Assembly: GCF_002443255.2 (NCBI RefSeq)
Contig: NW_019211457.1
Span: 35,718,105 to 35,782,104 of the forward strand
DNA length: 64,000 nucleotides
Direction of reading: 5' to 3'
From: Varroa destructor
Taxonomy: Eukaryota; Arthropoda; Arachnida; Mesostigmata; Varroidae
The translations under genes and the position numbers were made by a program. Below are positions 37,741 to 48,700 of this stretch, piece after piece (position 1 is the first letter of the stretch; each line of letters opens with the position of its first letter). The notes beneath the pieces were generated by a model. The model made no database searches and had not been told where the DNA came from. It was given only the letters and a program-made list of their open reading frames with translations.

Positions 37741-38429
37741 AAAAAAAATTAAAATATTGAACGACGTTGACATCTTAAACCGAAAAGGAGTCCCAACAGA
37801 CCCTAAATCGTACGAAAGCATAACTAAAAAAGCTATACCTACAGAATCCTTTCTGTGTAGCCAATACAACGAGAAGACTTTTACCTAGAGTATCTTGAAG
37901 CGCTACCGGAAGAGCAGCATTGATTTTGGCCAGGCAGATCAACAATAATGGGATACAAGATATTGTTGGATAGGGCAGAATGGAGAGCGCGCTTCGGTGT
38001 CTTTCATTCGCAGCAATTTTTTCATTTAATATCCGTTGCTTTTAGCAGTCTAGCCGCTCGACCCCGGATCGAGGTTCATTGTTTTACACAAACGCGCCGA
38101 ACAGGGTTAACCGCTACTTTATTAGCATTTAACACAGATATCGTTCAAAAGAACACAACGATCGATGACAAAGTGACCAAAAAATATTGCAGTCACAGGA
38201 TTTGTACAAATCATAACACTTCCCTACCACTCGTATTCTTGATCATCAACAAGTGAGTTTAACCCCGTATGACGATGATCTTGCAATATATAGTGTGGGC
38301 AGGCGTTACTTATAGTGGGCACTGGTGGTGTTGAAGCGATTTGTAGCTGAGGTTTCACTAGAAATAGCAAAATGATGACAGAGACAACTCAATTTAGACG
38401 AAGATGGGGACTTGCTAGAAACGACACCT

Positions 38430-38720
38430 TTCCACTTGATGACGAATCTCTTAAGTTCCTCAACCCATGAACTTACCTCAGTATCACGCTGACGCTAATA
38501 GGACGATCATTCAAGGCCTACATCGAAGCACAAAGTTCGGAAAACCATGACTACAGCGCTCGCAATCTAAAAATTTGAACAAAATGTCAGCAGCAACATG
38601 AAAGAAACTTTCCAAGCTCAAGTTAGCATTTACTGCTCTCTATGCAATTCACATCATCAGAAGGTACTCAACGCCCAATACGTTGCAACATTCAAGTAAG
38701 CTAAGTAAAGCATATTTTTC
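38430..38720 (+). mobile_element. Second degenerate LINE fragment of the same family
   Basis: A T-L-T-L-I-G-R-S-F-K-A-Y-I-E reading at about 38488-38530 parallels the S-F-K-V-H-I block of the fragment near 36.05 kb; at DNA level both share GGAC, two variable bases, then TCATTCAA. Stops interrupt all frames. The catalytic box is not visible here. Confidence 0.4.
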
Positions 38721-39691
38721 AAGCAAGCGTTATAACTGCGTACGACAACAAGTAATCGACCAGTAAGCGTATCTTTTGGCTAAAACGGCCCTCCTCGTTT
38801 TCCAGTACCTCCGTCAGATTTAGAAACTGCTTGAAAATAAAGCGTGCGCTGAACATGCAGAAGCGCAAAAACAGATTAAGACCGAAATAGACATATATTT
38901 TTTTCACAATCTCAGGAGGAAGCAAACCAAACAAACGACATATGCGACATACACGGGTTCTATTATTTCGTTTGTCAAGTAGATCCTGCACTTTTAATTG
39001 TCAAAGTGGCACGCCGGTATCCGTACTCACATATGGTTAGTCTATGATCTAATATTTCCATCTTTAACCAACACCAGATATGAAGTCGCTGAATTGTGTC
39101 AACGCTACGAACAGGATTCATTTTCGTAACATTATGCGTTTGGCACAGCAAGGATTACCCCTACTTCTTATATACATAGAGACATTTCAATTACACCAGA
39201 AGTGTAAAATGCAGTGTTTTTCTCCTTCAATCCCTCGCATGAAAGCTGCGCTGTGAGCCTAATAGTTCTACCGATTTTCAATTAATTCTAGCAATGAACT
39301 GACCTCAAAGAACTAAAAGCTTGATAATTTTGCATGTTTGAACAAGTTTTTTCGTCAATTTTTTTTCTTACTCTTGGTTGCACAAGATGTCACTTCGAGA
39401 CCTGCTCTCACATTTAAATAAGTCACACGAGTGGCTCATTCTCAAATACTCCTGTCTGTCCACCAACTCAAACTCACTATCAATCTGGCAACGATTTAAA
39501 ACTACGCCATTAAAAAGGCGACAGTTTGTTGGACCAAAATCCGTGCTTCCGTATCGACACAACCAACGGCTGAAAACTGACCATTCATACTCTTTTCCTT
39601 TTAAATCGAATCTGCAAACTAAACGTACTTTCAGAGCTAAGGCAGTTCAAATTAACGCAACATCGAAGAAAACTGTATATTTGTACGCATC

Positions 39692-39850
39692 GGTCCCAAC
39701 GATAGCGTAGCGGGTAACGTGTTTGCCTGAAGAGTCTTGGAACGTGGGGTCGCCCGGGTTCAAATCTAGATGTAAAGACCCTTCGTTTTTTGCTGGGACT
39801 CAGCCATCTGAAGTGACGCCCAATGGCTCGAGCACCGGAGGTACAATGTG
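39692..39850 (+). mobile_element. tRNA-derived SINE-like element, copy 2
   Basis: An A-box-like TAGCGTAGCGGG (39703-39714) and a B box GGGTTCAAATCT (39757-39768) are spaced as in a tRNA gene. The body does not fold into a full cloverleaf with a matching acceptor stem, so it is not a functional tRNA. About 80 bp of non-tRNA sequence follows, including ACGCCCAATGGC, which is also in the minus-strand copy at 36.9 kb. Confidence 0.6.
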
Positions 39851-40835
39851 ATAAGCGTGTTAAATAAAACTAGTAAAACTGAATAAGTGTGCGTCACTTT
39901 CCATTACATATTGAAGCACTAGAGATGCTGTTATCGTCACAACAGTATAAAGAATGGTCTCACTTCGTGCTCCTTCTATATAGACTTACAAACGCGTCAC
40001 GCCGTACAATTTATTACTTATAAATACGTTAGGACTTTTTAAAATAGCTATTTTTTCTAATACGAGCATGATTTTCCCAGACATAACGTTTTCACCTTAA
40101 AAGTTTCTCAGCTAGTCAGTCCAACCCACAGAAGATAATTAATATATGTACCGTATGAACAATTTCGATTTCATATGATTTTATAGCCGCGATGTTTAAG
40201 GCACTGTTTAAGCTTGAAAATTGTTTAAGTGGACGTAACGGCTTTTGAAGAAAGGTTTCGTACGATCATCCTGTTCACTCCTCCTTCTTTCTGGAAACAT
40301 TCTTTGGGTGTATTGAAAATTGTGACTATATATAGAAGAAACCCACAGAATTAAATACTATAACTTTATCATATCATACCTAACCCTATTATACGTAATG
40401 GAATGTACTGTCCACAGAATAAACACCAATTCGCAATTAACACTAAACACAGATTAAATGTCAAACAAAGTTCTATAGTGGCATGAATTGTGCAGTACCA
40501 AATTAAACATCCCCACACTGTGTGCTATAACTATGGCATGTTTAACACATTTTCTCAGAGAATTAGTCTTGCGATACCAGAACATTAGTTTTTCTCTCAA
40601 ACGGTATATCTGAATACTGAAAGCTATCCTCAATCCAGGTCAAAGCGTTGATCAAGGACCGTGATGGATGTAAAAGTCTTCTTATATTCAGAGCCATATG
40701 ACCTCCACAAAACATGCGTGCGTAATTCATAGCTTTGGCAGGATTACTCGCCTAATGATTAATATTGATGTTTTTATAAGAGTTGTGTCAGGAAACACAG
40801 CTTGAGCTCACTGTTGAATAGTTACTTGAGAGGTG

Positions 40836-40845
40836 TTTATTTATT
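40836..40845 (-). terminator. pfdn6: Poly(A) signal of prefoldin 6
   Basis: The minus strand reads AATAAATAAA, two overlapping AATAAA hexamers, 63-72 nt after the stop codon. Confidence 0.75.
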
Positions 40846-40907
40846 AAATCATAAGTAATGCTGGTAGCGTTTGTTTATAGAACTCAATAACATTAATGAC
40901 AGTTGAG

Positions 40908-41123
40908 CTAATTTTGTTGTTGCAAAGCTTCCATCTTTTCTTGAAATGTCTGCTGGAGCTTCCGTATGGTTTCCTTTTGTGAACTTTGCTTTTGTTCAAG
41001 TTCCTTCAGAGTGGCCTCTTGACGTTTCACTTCCGCATTGATGTAGTCAATTCGTTTCTGTACGTTCTTTTTCGCATCATCTTGACTCTGAGAGATCAAT
41101 ACAGGCCCGACCAATTTGAGAAT
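40908..41123 (-). CDS. pfdn6: pfdn6 exon 2
   Basis: The acceptor is CCATGCAG. It reads I-L-K-L-V-G-P-V-L-I, then the second helix, ending Q-Q-Q-N and TAG (40910-40908). Confidence 0.95.
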   Translation of the reverse strand: MLKLVGPVLISQSQDDAKKNVQKRIDYINAEVKRQEATLKELEQKQSSQKETIRKLQQTFQEKMEALQQQN

Positions 41124-42154
41124 CTGCATGGTAAATATTCAAATGTTAGCTTATTATTATAACAAAAAAATATGACCAACGGTTTAAGAGGGAAAACAGT
41201 ATAGTAAGAACAAAACACTATACTAAGAGAACAGAGTAGAACTTTTCTAAAACCAAAATCAAAACAAACAATCATAGTATCATTAAGTAGACGGCCCTTA
41301 CGTCTACCTCGAAAAACGTTTTTTTCTGTTTTTTTTTTTTAACTAGAGAACACCAGTTAATACCCTTTATCGTCGATAGCAACATTTGTGAGAGATTACT
41401 TAAGAAATCGCATTTCGGTTATTAACAAATATCATATCCAATTTTCTCCAGCGTGCAATATATATATTTCACAAGACACTGCTTTAAAGAAACATTTACA
41501 CTTCACATTAATTTATATTTATTTTGATCATCTTAGCAGACCTTTCGGCTTATCAGTCTATTCATTGGGCTAAATTTAGTCACAAATATCGTTCTTGCAG
41601 TCCTTTTATTCACGCAGTTGTTTTATGCACAATCTACTGGTAGCAGTTCCCGAAAAAAAAATAGTTCTTCCATTTGACCAAGTGTCTTATTAAAAAATTT
41701 ATAGAAAGCCGTTTGCAGCATAATAAATTAATACGCAATTCATTTATTAACGTTATCTCTAGAATGTATGAATTACAGCAATAGATATAATACCACTAGT
41801 ATAATTAATAGCCGTTCTATAAATAACAAGCTACTCTTTTCATTTTTAAACCTAATGTGCTAATTAATGTTCTTTAGAGTAATGAATGACTTCAAAAATG
41901 TCTACGTGTAAATTATAACGATATAAAAGAAATACGAGTTACGTGAACGAACGATCGAACTATACCTTAGCATCATCTTTGACAAGATTTAACTCCGAAT
42001 AAACTGACTCGTTTTCATGCAGCTGTGCTTCGAGAGTTTGACGAACACGGAGCCCTTTCTGAAAATCATTTTGCAACCCCTTAAACACATCGGCCTCGCT
42101 CAGGATCTTTTTCTGCAAGTCTTCCAGTTCCTTGGGAATTATTTGATGTTGCAT
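40908..42154 (-). CDS. pfdn6: Prefoldin subunit 6 (beta-type prefoldin), two exons
   Basis: The exons are 42154-41966 and 41123-40908, giving 134 aa, close to the usual 125-130. Two long coiled-coil helices flank a short beta-hairpin core: the first helix runs E-L-E-D-L-Q-K to Q-T-L-E-A-Q-L-H-E-N-E-S-V, the core reads V-K-D-D-A-K-I-L-K-L-V-G-P-V-L-I, and the second starts K-R-I-D-Y-I-N-A-E-V-K-R-Q-E. The KLVGPVL and KR(I/L)DYI blocks are diagnostic of subunit 6. Known role: part of the cytosolic hexameric prefoldin that hands unfolded actin and tubulin to the CCT chaperonin. It is divergent from DJ-1, with 390 bp between start codons, so a shared promoter is likely. The assignment is secure. 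Confidence 0.95.
41966..42154 (-). CDS. pfdn6: pfdn6 exon 1
   Basis: ATG at 42154-42152 begins M-Q-H-Q-I-I-P-K; 63 codons end D-D-A-K in phase 0 with donor AAG|GTATAG. This is the N-terminal coiled-coil helix. Confidence 0.93.
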
Positions 42155-42544
42155 GATGCTCTTTGCCTAAGCAAACAAGGAATGGCAAAAGACTTCGAAA
42201 CCTATTATATTAGGCACGCCAAATTTAAGGTCCTCAAGAAACTGCTATTCCCAACCAAATGCATCTTATCAACATTGGCAGACGTCTAACCAACTACGTT
42301 CTATCAGTATGTTGTCCTCCTGCTCATTGCTTGTATTCCGCTATTTAAAGACTACTAGTACGTCTTTCATGGATTATGTTCCGTATCGCATTTTACCTCA
42401 TGAAACAAAAATGCGCGACCTCATTGAAAATGACCTACTTAAAACCTTACTATAGGTTAAGTTAGGTTATTTTGACTTTGTTCCTCTAAATAAAACATTC
42501 TAGCTATACTCTTTTCGTGTTCCGTACTTCCCAACTCGTCGGAA
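42155..42544. promoter_or_regulatory. Divergent promoter between pfdn6 and DJ-1
   Basis: Only 390 bp separate the two start codons on opposite strands, so both core promoters must lie here or in the 5' leaders. I see no clear TATA box. A TTAGGTTA-like repeat (AGGTTAAGTTAGGTTA) lies at about 42454-42469. Confidence 0.5.
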
Positions 42545-42787
42545 ATGACAGACATGATGGATTTAATCATTCGTGCTTTTCCACATTTACTTAAGAGTCG
42601 TACTCGAGCAGGAGAACTTCTGAAGTCATTCAGAGCATTTGGATGCCCGCATCCTGTTCGTATAGGTCCTAGAAACTTTACGACTACTTCTGTGACCATG
42701 GCTAACAAAACTGCTTGCGTGCTGCTTGCACAAGGGGCCGAGGAGATGGAAGCTGTCATTGCTATCGACTGCCTGCGCAGAGCCGGC
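42545..42787 (+). CDS. dj-1: DJ-1 exon 1, including an optional 51-codon N-terminal extension
   Basis: Donor GGC|GTGAGT. Two start zones exist: ATG 42545 (also 42554 and 42557) and ATG 42698. The latter has a strong context (ACCATGG) and fits the family N terminus. The next in-frame stop upstream is TAA at 42491-42493. Confidence 0.85.
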
Positions 42788-45280
42788 GTGAGTAGCATTT
42801 TGCCATAAAAGCGTCCGAGAGAAACCTTTTGCACCCCATGATGATACTTAACGCAGGATAATTTCAATAATTCAAAAATCATCAGCACTATTATATACGT
42901 TAATGTATGGTCCTGTGGTATTCAATCGTTTTACAGATATTAGTGTTATTATTGTACATTTACATAAATATCTTCCTCTATTTACCGTCTTGTACGCTTA
43001 TGAAATTTGTTTGTATCTGTTTGGGCGTTTAAGCATCACAATCTAATGAAATAATGAAGTGTATGAGATGGTAGAACTAAACCTTCCGATTATGTTGAAC
43101 TCAGTTTTCTCAACTTGAAAACCGCTAACGCGGGGCTCGTTACGCGTCCTATGGCCCTTACACTAGAGCATATAATCTACAATATTAATTACTCACATTT
43201 TTAGCAGAGAATGATATTAAAGTATCAGTCTGTTGTCAATCGGCTGTTTTTCAACACAATGTACTAAAGAAAATAATTCGGTTCTAATTGTTTGATTCAA
43301 CTCAATAATTAGTTAAAGAATTAGCCATCCTTCAAGCTAGACTGCTTTTCTGAAGTGACATAGCTCGGGTAATAGTGGTTGCGTCGGGTCGATTGAAATT
43401 TGATTTGAGATTTGGCAGTGGTAAATGTCCTAAAACTGTTGGAATTCCTCTATTCAGGCATACGATATAGCGCCTTGAAGACAAGTGAAACTTCAATGCC
43501 GCGAAAGTTTGCTCTGTTTCGAAATTTTGTTACGATAAAGGCATAAATGTTACCCAGGTTTATAAAAAGTATGTGCCGTTCATTATTAAGATACGCTATC
43601 GAAATAAACGGCTTTAAGATGTTGCCGTTTTTGCCTTTGGAATTTCAACGTGAAAAATGTTTCTCATGGTGGTCGACTGATTACGGAAAAGTTGATGAAA
43701 TCATTACGAACGTAAAGGAAAATTAAATGTTTTAAGTTGATTGACACACGAGTCGACGTGAAAGATCATTCGTGAAAGTTCTACGATTTTATCAGAAAAA
43801 TAACAAGATTGCTGATCAAAGTGAAGCATATTTAGCTTAGTATATTTTTTGTAATGTATTCTTTGATGTAATGTAAGTTTCGCGTTCAAATGGAACGTAC
43901 TTCGAGAACCTGATAGCTTATATAAGGATGCGACGACGAGGGAAAACAACGAAAGGAAATACCATTCGCACATTAAATTGGCGATGAGAAGTAATGGGTC
44001 ACGTCTCCGTTTGATCTACTGCGCGAATTAAAAAATTAGAATAGTTTAAAGAGGCACAAAATTTAAACGAAACATTAAAGTTGAATTAGCTAAGAATATT
44101 GCAAAATTATTCTAGCCTCCCTAAAATATGACATGGTTTCTTTTTCGTTTTCTCGTTGTTTTCCACCAGATAACTGTCACGGTTGTTGGGGTCGATGCAA
44201 CCCAGGTGAAATGCAGCCGTGAGGTCACGATCGTTGCCGACAAGGCACTTGCCGACGTGGAGAACCAGGTACGTCATTACTTTTTGTCAGTCATTGCACC
44301 TGTATCCCCTTTTAACTATAAAATAGTTAAATCTACCCTGAGACAGAAATGACAGCAGAGAAAGTATCCTTATTTCAAGTGAAAAGTTTCATAGGAGTAG
44401 TAATTATCGTAAATAACATATCACATTTTATTATTTTGTATTCAGATATTCGATGTGGTTGTCCTTCCTGGAGGCCTCCAAGGAGCGAAAACGCTCTCAG
44501 CAGTAAGTTGACTGTTTTTATTGGACATTCTCAAGTGACTACAGTGTGCTTTCGAATTATGGTGCTTATTTCTTTAATATGGAGATGCTAGCAGATTCAT
44601 GGAAATTGGAACAAGACTTCTTGCAGAACGGTTGCTGTTAGACCAACCTTTGACCAATTTTAGATCGAGGAAAACCGTTTCGCAAACATTTTTTTCAGAA
44701 CCCTACTGTCGGGAAGATGCTAAAAGTTCAAGAAGGCGCCGGACGCATCGTGGCGGCCATCTGCGCTGCTCCAATGGCACTGGCAGCTCACGGAATCGGC
44801 AAAGGAAAGAATGCTACAATTTACCCCACCATGGAGAGTCACTTGGTAATAAACTGTCGCTTTTAGTGATACTTTTATTTATAATCTTATAGTCTATAAA
44901 TCGATCCCCTGTGGTTATAAGTCCAGACGGTGACACCATTTTCGCGTGTAACAGAGATCTTCTGGACAGTACGACAGACGTATCGTGCCATATCTAAAAT
45001 TACATTTTTTTGCTGGCGATGTTCAAATAATAAAAATGATTCATCATTGGATATGCAATAATTGTTTGAAACAAAATTTTCCTATTAACAGTAATACTGT
45101 ATGTCTATGGGTTATCACCTAATAAATGTCGCGGCAAAACGAATTTCACCCATTATTTAAGATCTCCGCACTACTGTTTGCCAAGTAATACGTATATACG
45201 CATGTTATGGTGACACTTAGCAAGCTGTTTTGGTCTCTGGTAATGAGTAGGACTTATTTATTTAATTAATTATTATTTAT

Positions 45281-45318
<38 letters not shown>

Positions 45319-45738
45319 AAGAAAAATTTGTTTCTAAATAATTTCTTATTAATTAATTAATTAATTAACTAATTAATAATAATAATATATATATATATAT
45401 ATATATATTATTATTAATTAGTTAATTAATTAATAAGAAATTATTTAGAAACAAATTTTTCTTTACCATTAAAAAGTTTGATCTTGTTAGGTAAATTCGT
45501 TAGACGTTTAGCTATATATAGGCACACCATATTGACGCTGCAAGAAATCAGATAAAATCAGCGATCTCTATTTCAGCCGGGGTACAACTGCAAGGATGAC
45601 AACGTTGTGGTGGATGGCAAAATGATTACTTCTCGTGGTCCTGGCACTGCGTTCCAATTTGCACTCAGAATCATTAAGGAACTTCTCGGAGAAGAAAAGG
45701 CGAAAAGCGTTGCCAAGCCAATGCTAGTCGATTTTTAA
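42545..45738 (+). CDS. dj-1: DJ-1 / PARK7 family protein (Parkinson disease protein 7), five exons
   Basis: The exons are 42545-42787, 44170-44268, 44446-44502, 44699-44845 and 45577-45738, all joined in phase 0. From the family-type start (ATG 42698, M-A-N-K-T-A-C-V-L-L) the protein has 184 aa (human 189). The nucleophile elbow A-A-I-C-A-A-P places the catalytic Cys at residue 104, and its partner Glu is E18 in G-A-E-E-M-E. R28, L-P-G-G and S-R-G-P-G-T-A-F are also present. Human His126 is Tyr124 here, a change I believe is common in invertebrate homologs. The frame is open upstream to ATG 42545, adding 51 residues rich in Arg/Lys/Ser/Phe that could be a mitochondrial presequence. Known role: cysteine redox sensor and glyoxal/cyclic-3-phosphoglycerate detoxifier in cytosol, mitochondria and nucleus. 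Divergent with pfdn6. Confidence 0.95.
44170..44268 (+). CDS. dj-1: DJ-1 exon 2
   Basis: Acceptor TTTTCCACCAG, donor CAG|GTACGT; 33 codons reading I-T-V-T-V-V-G-V-D and K-C-S-R-E-V. The Cys equivalent to human Cys46 is kept; the human Cys53 position is Val. Confidence 0.95.
44446..44502 (+). CDS. dj-1: DJ-1 exon 3 (57 nt)
   Basis: Acceptor TTTTGTATTCAG, donor GCA|GTAAGT. It reads I-F-D-V-V-V-L-P-G-G-L-Q-G-A-K, the conserved strand and glycine loop below the active site. Confidence 0.95.
44699..44845 (+). CDS. dj-1: DJ-1 exon 4, catalytic cysteine
   Basis: Acceptor TTTTTTTCAG, donor TTG|GTAATA. Contains R-I-V-A-A-I-C-A-A-P, the nucleophile elbow, and A-T-I-Y-P-T where Tyr replaces the human His126. 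Confidence 0.95.
45283..45316. repeat. (TA)n microsatellite in DJ-1 intron 4
   Basis: About 17 TA units directly left of the large inverted repeat. Confidence 0.85.
45318..45464. repeat. Large AT-rich palindrome in DJ-1 intron 4
   Basis: The left arm starts AAAGAAAAATTTGTTTCTAA at 45318 and its exact complement ends at 45464. The arms (about 65-75 bp) run through the unique AAAGAAAAATTTG... block, an AATT tract, an ACTAATTAATAAT block and a central (TA)n. They differ only in repeat number: two extra AATT units and one extra AAT on the left. Confidence 0.9.
45577..45738 (+). CDS. dj-1: DJ-1 exon 5
   Basis: Acceptor CTCTATTTCAG. It reads P-G-Y-N-C-K-D-D, then V-V-V-D-G-K-M-I-T-S-R-G-P-G-T-A-F-Q-F-A-L and ends L-V-D-F with TAA. 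Confidence 0.95.
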   Translation, partial: PGYNCKDDNVVVDGKMITSRGPGTAFQFALRIIKELLGEEKAKSVAKPMLVDF

Positions 45739-45768
45739 CAAGCTTTCCTATGTTGTCATGCAAAAAGT

Positions 45769-45774
45769 AATAAA
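45769..45774 (+). terminator. dj-1: Poly(A) signal of DJ-1
   Basis: AATAAA lies 31 nt after the stop codon. Confidence 0.8.
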
Positions 45775-45799
45775 AGTAGCAGTTATAGTAGAGGAATTT

Positions 45800-48700
45800 C
45801 ACTACTGATTCACTACTAATGATGAAACGAACTATAAGCTAAGCAAGGTATTTAAGCAATGTAAATGAGGTGTCAGCTCCACACCAGACTCCGAAAGGGA
45901 TATGATAGTTGTCTGGTTGGCCCTGCATGCGATGTATGATTCATCGCTTCCATTGTATTCATTAAAATATTGGCTTCGATTGCTTTGGAAGTTTTTCATG
46001 ACCTTCGTAAGATCCTTCTTGCCAAGATTAGGCGCTAGCGTTTACTCGGCAAACGTACAGATATATAGAACGCGCTACAAGATTTTCATAGCAACTCCAC
46101 AGCAAATAAGGTACTAATAATTCATAGCAGCAGTTCCCCCTATTTCATGTTACCTCATTTGTTTGTAATTGCATTGAACCAGAATGAGTATCTCTTGTAC
46201 CACATCAGTAATAGCGTAAGGTATAGTAATATTTGCAATCGCTAACGCTGTCAATAGTTAAAATATTGCAGAGCAACTAATTGCCCTTTTCGCGCTTGTG
46301 AGTCTGAAGCAGTCTCTCCGATTGCACAACGAAATATGCGCACCGAAATAGTATAAATACATTTGTTTTACTTCATCGGAAAACGTATATATTCGCTATG
46401 CAGCTCAACAGAGTTTATAGGAAATTCGTACTCACTCTTCATATCGTTGTCTTTTTCACATCGTAGAGCAAAATACCCTGCAAGGAATCCTGTTCTCTGC
46501 ATTCGTAATGCGTCGGTTTACCAATTTCGTATCAATGAAATGCTCGGTGAAACAGCGGTAGGTGATGAAAGGGATGAAGCAAATGCTGAGTTCGAATCAA
46601 GCATTAGACAAACTTTAGTCTAATTCAGAAATGGCAGATTTCCGATGCCAATTCGCTTTGCACTAAAACTAGAGTTAATAGGCGCTTGCTTGTCCGACAG
46701 AACCTGAGTAACATCTTCAATTTTCAAGGAACGATCCCGAGATTAGAATCTATTAGATACAGCTAAGTGGAGATTGACTTACTTTCTAATAAAGTTTACG
46801 GCATGCTGTGGTGGTGTGCAGAGTATTTAGTTTGATCTTCTTTCGTAATAAGCTAACTAACTTATTGGAAACACGAACTTGACTTGTGAATGTGACAGCT
46901 ATGTTGTTAACTATGTAACTATTAACAAAAAACAATTGCACGACTGTTCGGGTTTAGTCAAAAGATGATCACCCATATGATTATTATGTATGCAAAAAGC
47001 AGCTTCTAAGACTAAAAGAATTGAAACGGCTCGACGCTGATCATTTTATAACAAACTAACTGTAGATGCCAGGTGATACGCAATAAGGCTGAATTTCATG
47101 TTCATTTACGAAGACTAACAACAAACAATATTATCTTAGCATGGATGCGGAACAGATGCTTTTGATCGAAAACTTTCTGCAAATGGACAAGGCTATAATA
47201 CTAGAGGCAATTCAACCTGCGAGACTCTTAAAGGCTACACTTTCCCTTTTTTCTACTACGTTGGCAAAGCGTTTGATTGAATTAAGGAATATCATACGAA
47301 AGCCTAATTAATTTTAGCCCTGCCGATTAATCTCGTCCTCATTTTGCTCGCTCGCGTGTGTTGTATTATTAGGTCATTATAGGTGTACTGCAACGCTGTC
47401 ATCGTTCAGAATCAGAGTAATATGGGGAGCATGCGAGTGATACTAGACCCGATGAACTACGAACTGAGAATGAATCTACGCATTTGTTACAGACAAAGGT
47501 CATTAATAAAACTGTGATTTGGATGTGGGGATCTGGAAGCGCGGTCAGGCATGAAAGCGCAAGCAAATCTTCGGAAGTCAATTATAATGCGCAATATGCA
47601 GTACATCTGCAACTGGCATTGCAATACATAATCTCTGTTATATAATAATATACTCCCGACGTTATTGAACTAGAAACCCAGTAAGGATATAATATTACTA
47701 CTATTATTAAAATAGATTTAAAAAAAAACTACAGCATACGTACGCAGTTCGATGTCGAATTCTCAACATATCTATAAAAGATGACGTAAGTTGCGTTACT
47801 TCCCCTATAGGTAAAAGATGCGCGCTGTATGTGAGACACGTTTCAAATTTTCTATAGGCTAATTGGGTTACTTTTAAGGTGATGACAATGCATAGAAGAT
47901 GCCGCAATGCGCTTCTTAAGGCTGAATATATAGATCACACGACTACGCCAACATTATCTGCAATGGGCCGTTCGTGATGCCACTTGCACCCGAGCGCCGA
48001 GTGGTCCGTTGCGATGGTGATTTGATATTATTAGGTGAACCGCAAGAATCATGAGAGCGGGATCGTTTGGCCAGCTTACAAGACACTGCGGGAAGCCTCG
48101 ATGTCTGATTGACATTTCAAGACCACTGCGAGCAGATGATATATTTGACCGGGAGTGGTTAAGGCTGCAATTAGCACTACCAAAGCGTGACAGTATTGTA
48201 GATCGGTGCAGACGTATACGGCTTCTGGCGCGACATTTTCTGTCGTCAAATGCTGATGCTTTCCTTCACTGCCAGTTCATTCATTTCTGGTTTATGTAAA
48301 GTACGTGGTTTTCCTTTTGAGGAGCACGTACCTTTCTTTCCTTCCATTTTCGCAGGTATGCAAAGTACGGTATTTGTGTCGATTCTATTGATCTGTTTGT
48401 CCATATTCCCATAGATAATAATGCTACTGTCATCACGCAAGAAATTTTGTGAGCGGCTATCGTAAATAAAACGCAGACGATTGTTTGACTACGTCATGCG
48501 TTGTTGACTGGATACAGAGAATATAGACATGAATACCATACTATATACCCAAAATTGAGTTTTTGAAGCCTATGTAGATTTACAGTTTGATACAAGCTCG
48601 CGCATGTGGTTTCTTTCCGGTTTGCGAACTACGTTCATTAATATATTTGAAAGTCCGTTTTCTAATATCTATTACGTTTGACACGATGCAATACACAGAT

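Noticed and set aside
39378..39710. 110-codon plus-strand open reading just before the SINE copy.
   Set aside because: Ends inside the SINE head, and has no motif or splice support.
42454..42469. AGGTTAAGTTAGGTTA resembling arthropod TTAGG telomere repeats.
   Set aside because: Two imperfect units only; chance is likely in AT-rich promoter DNA.
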